Part shown: one piece after another, positions 21,339-22,563 of the stretch | Layout: every line of letters begins with the position of its first letter | Numbering within the stretch: position 1 is the stretch's first letter | Assembly: GCA_023387085.1 (NCBI GenBank) | Contig: JAEWIL010000227.1 | Span: 1-22,563 of the forward strand | From: Pseudomonadota bacterium | Lineage (GTDB): Bacteria > Pseudomonadota > Alphaproteobacteria > Sphingomonadales > Sphingomonadaceae | DNA length: 22,563 nucleotides | Direction of reading: 5' to 3' | The notes under the pieces: generated by a model | Told to the model about the DNA's origin: nothing | What the model saw: only the letters and a program-made list of their open reading frames with translations | Databases searched by the model: none | Made by a program: the position numbers and the translations under genes

Positions 21339-21764
21339 ATGAGCGACAAACCCCTTTCGGCCAGATCCCTTTCGGCCAAATCCCTTTCGGAGCGCATCGG
21401 CGATCTCGGCCGCCGCCTCGCAGTCGAAGCGCACGCCGCGTGGTTCGCGGCGCGCGATCCGCGTGTGCCTTGGTCTGCGCGTCTGCTCGCAGTTGCGGTC
21501 GCCGCTTACGCCCTGTCGCCGATCGACCTGATCCCCGATTTCATTCCGGTCCTCGGCTGGCTCGACGACCTCGTCATCGTGCCGCTCGGCCTGATCCTCG
21601 TGCGCCGCATGATCCCTGCACCGCTCTGGACCGAACTCCACGCCGCCGCCGAAGCCGCGAGCGATCGCCCGTCGAGCCGCGCCGGCATGCTCTTCATTCT
21701 CCTGGTCTGGGCGGCCTTGCTCTATATCGTCTATTGGTCCGTGCGAACGTCCCCCTGGCATTGA
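21339..21764 (+). CDS. DUF1232 membrane protein (YkvA family) with N-terminal tandem repeat
   Basis: 141 residues. The DUF1232 signature is clear: AYALSPIDLIPDFIPVLGWL (about 52-71) followed by DDLVIVPLGL, then a charged amphipathic region and a C-terminal membrane helix (LFILLVWAALLYIVYW, about 118-133). It is a membrane protein of unknown function, common in many bacteria. Residues 5-19 are three copies of a five-residue unit (PLSAR, SLSAK, SLSER) encoded by a 15-base tandem repeat at 21351-21395. The start at 21339 has no clear ribosome site and lies 24 bases from the divergent epimerase start. The RibD-like gene follows 20 bases downstream, so the two may be one operon. Confidence 0.85.
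   Translation: MSDKPLSARSLSAKSLSERIGDLGRRLAVEAHAAWFAARDPRVPWSARLLAVAVAAYALSPIDLIPDFIPVLGWLDDLVIVPLGLILVRRMIPAPLWTELHAAAEAASDRPSSRAGMLFILLVWAALLYIVYWSVRTSPWH
21351..21395 (+). repeat. Three-copy 15-bp in-frame tandem repeat
   Basis: The unit CCCTTTCGGCCARAT appears twice almost exactly (21351-21380), and a third copy diverges after TTTCGG (21381-21395). The length is a multiple of three, so copy number can vary without breaking the DUF1232 gene reading frame. Confidence 0.85.
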
Positions 21765-21784
21765 AGGAGCGCGGAGAAACGGAC

Positions 21785-22315
21785 ATGGCAAAGCTCGTTT
21801 TCGGCATGAACCAGTCGCTCGACGGCTATGTCGATCACGACAGGATGGAGACCGGTCCGGCGCTCTTTCGGCATTGGACCGACCATATGGCCAATCTCAC
21901 CGGCAGTATTTACGGGCGCCGGATGTACGAGATCATGCGGTATTGGGACGATGACGATCCCGAGTGGACCGCAGAGCTACAGACGTTCGCTGCCGCATGG
22001 CGGCGCCAGCCCAAATGGGTCGCATCGCGCACGGCGACATCGGCCGGCCCCAACGCCATCCTCGTCGAGGGCGACGTCGCGGCACTGGCGCGGGATCTGA
22101 AGACACGGCTCGACGGAGAGATCGCGGTGTCGGGACCCGATCTGGCGCAAAGCCTGACCGACGCCGGCCTCATCGACGAATATCGGCTCTATCTGCATCC
22201 CGCGGTACTCGGCCACGGCACGCCCTTCTTCGCTGGCCCAAGGCCACCGCTCCGGCTGGTTGCAACCGACAGGGTGAGCGAAGAGGTGATCCGGCTGACC
22301 TACGCGCCGGCCTGA
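21785..22315 (+). CDS. RibD C-terminal/dihydrofolate reductase-like protein
   Basis: 176 residues. It shows the Rossmann-like DHFR/RibD-C fold: KLVFGMNQSLDGYVDHD (3-19, the typical 'S.DG.' start), TGSIYGRRMYEIMRYW near 39-54, a PKWVASRT strand near 75-82, and GPDLAQSLTDAGLIDEYRLY followed by LHPAVLGHGTPFF toward the end, the family's hallmark. Many such small proteins are NAD(P)H-dependent reductases of unknown substrate, not the true riboflavin enzyme. The ATG at 21785 has AAGGAGCGCGGAG upstream, a plausible ribosome site; the much longer in-frame extension upstream overlaps the DUF1232 gene and is not used. No resistance or folate partner is nearby. Confidence 0.9.
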   Translation: MAKLVFGMNQSLDGYVDHDRMETGPALFRHWTDHMANLTGSIYGRRMYEIMRYWDDDDPEWTAELQTFAAAWRRQPKWVASRTATSAGPNAILVEGDVAALARDLKTRLDGEIAVSGPDLAQSLTDAGLIDEYRLYLHPAVLGHGTPFFAGPRPPLRLVATDRVSEEVIRLTYAPA

Positions 22316-22369
22316 CAACCGTCCCCGACCCATGTCTTATTTGGTGTGGGAAGCAGCCCTTCCCTTATC

Positions 22370-22462
22370 CGTCATCCCGGGCTTGACCCGGGATCCCGCT
22401 TTTTCCGGTGAACGAATGGCCCTCGATCTCAAGCGGGACCCCGGATCGAGTCCGGGGTGACG
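22370..22462. repeat. Dispersed palindromic repeat (MITE/REP-like), 93 bp
   Basis: Two 32-base arms (22370-22401 and 22431-22462) are inverted copies of each other, differing at five positions, around a 29-base centre. Each arm also contains its own small hairpin: CCCGGG-CTTGA-CCCGGG in the left, and CCGGA-TCGAG-TCCGG in the right. The motif 'GTCATCCCGG...TTGA.CCGGGATCC' is a well-known dispersed repeat of alphaproteobacterial, especially sphingomonad, intergenic regions. It sits 55 bases after the RibD-like gene and could act as a transcript end. Confidence 0.8.
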
Positions 22463-22478
22463 ATGCAAGATAGGATCC

Positions 22479-22501
22479 TCCCTGTCGCGTAGCGATGGGG
22501 A
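22479..22501. repeat. Hairpin related to the 18642 repeat
   Basis: A 10-bp stem with two G-U pairs and the same CGC-GTA-GCG loop region as the first hairpin of the 18642-18772 cluster, also starting with a CTCCC-type arm. Same repeat family by structure. Confidence 0.5.
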
Positions 22502-22502
22502 T

Positions 22503-22563
22503 GGGGCCCGCCCCCCGCCGGCGCGGGGGGGGGGGGGCCGGCGGACCCCCCGACCCCCCCCCG
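22503..22563. other. G/C homopolymer-rich contig end
   Basis: The final 61 bases are almost only G and C, with a run of 12 or more G and runs of 5-10 C. This is unlike the rest of the window and looks like low-quality sequence at a contig end. Confidence 0.6.

Noticed and set aside
21351..21395. CRISPR-like repeats
   Set aside because: The units are directly adjacent without spacers and encode an in-frame protein segment.
22503..22563. G-quadruplex-forming regulatory element
   Set aside because: The G runs are at the contig end within a sharply anomalous composition, so an assembly or sequencing artefact is the simpler explanation.

Overview
GC-rich (about 65% by eye) alphaproteobacterial chromosome, most likely a sphingomonad of the Sphingopyxis/Sphingomonas type. 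This rests on recognisable protein families and on dispersed palindromic repeats typical of these genomes; no rRNA or marker tree was available. The content is chromosomal. No phage structural genes, insertion sequences, CRISPR arrays or tRNAs were seen. The last ~60 bases are C/G homopolymer-rich and look like a contig-end artefact.

Layout. (1) 1-2095, minus strand: 5' end of rplM, then an exported protein of unknown function translationally coupled to heme A synthase (ctaA). (2) 2199-3776, plus: periplasmic M48 metallopeptidase and MsrA. (3) 3911-7138, plus: a YfiR-YfiN-YfiB-type cyclic-di-GMP module (periplasmic repressor, membrane GGDEF cyclase, outer-membrane OmpA-like lipoprotein) followed by galU, which supplies UDP-glucose for envelope polysaccharides. 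(4) 7172-8456: aquaporin Z (minus) and a small lipoprotein (plus). (5) 8483-9843: an S24/LexA-like repressor divergent from a two-gene operon of small proteins. Three evenly spaced operator-like palindromes lie between them, an architecture like the lambda CI/Cro switch but in an ordinary chromosomal setting. (6) 9857-13554: exosortase-A-associated envelope genes. These are a two-TM protein and a glycosyltransferase (minus), and divergently a 55-residue membrane microprotein overlapping an O-antigen/O-glycosylation ligase (plus). (7) 13629-15877: poxvirus-type topoisomerase IB and an MscS-family channel. (8) 15971-18571: MaoC-like hydratase, then a thiolase / carboxymuconolactone-decarboxylase-like / monooxygenase-like operon. 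(9) 18828-20318: SoxR divergent from a glyoxalase-family gene, with a SoxR-type promoter between them, then a flavin/PLP-fold stress protein. (10) 20322-22315: enolase-superfamily dipeptide epimerase, a DUF1232 membrane protein carrying a tandem repeat, and a RibD/DHFR-like reductase. (11) 22370-22501: dispersed palindromic repeats.

How the parts connect. Several blocks concern the cell envelope: the YfiBNR module plus galU, the exosortase-linked glycosyltransferase and ligase, AqpZ, MscS and the lipoproteins. MsrA, SoxR, the glyoxalase-like protein and the stress-protein-26-like protein fit oxidative or electrophile stress. The most unusual items are the triple-operator S24 switch with two uncharacterised small proteins, the unannotated 55-aa ORF at the exosortase-linked locus, and the YfiRNB module next to galU. 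All functional statements are read from sequence by eye; no database search was run.
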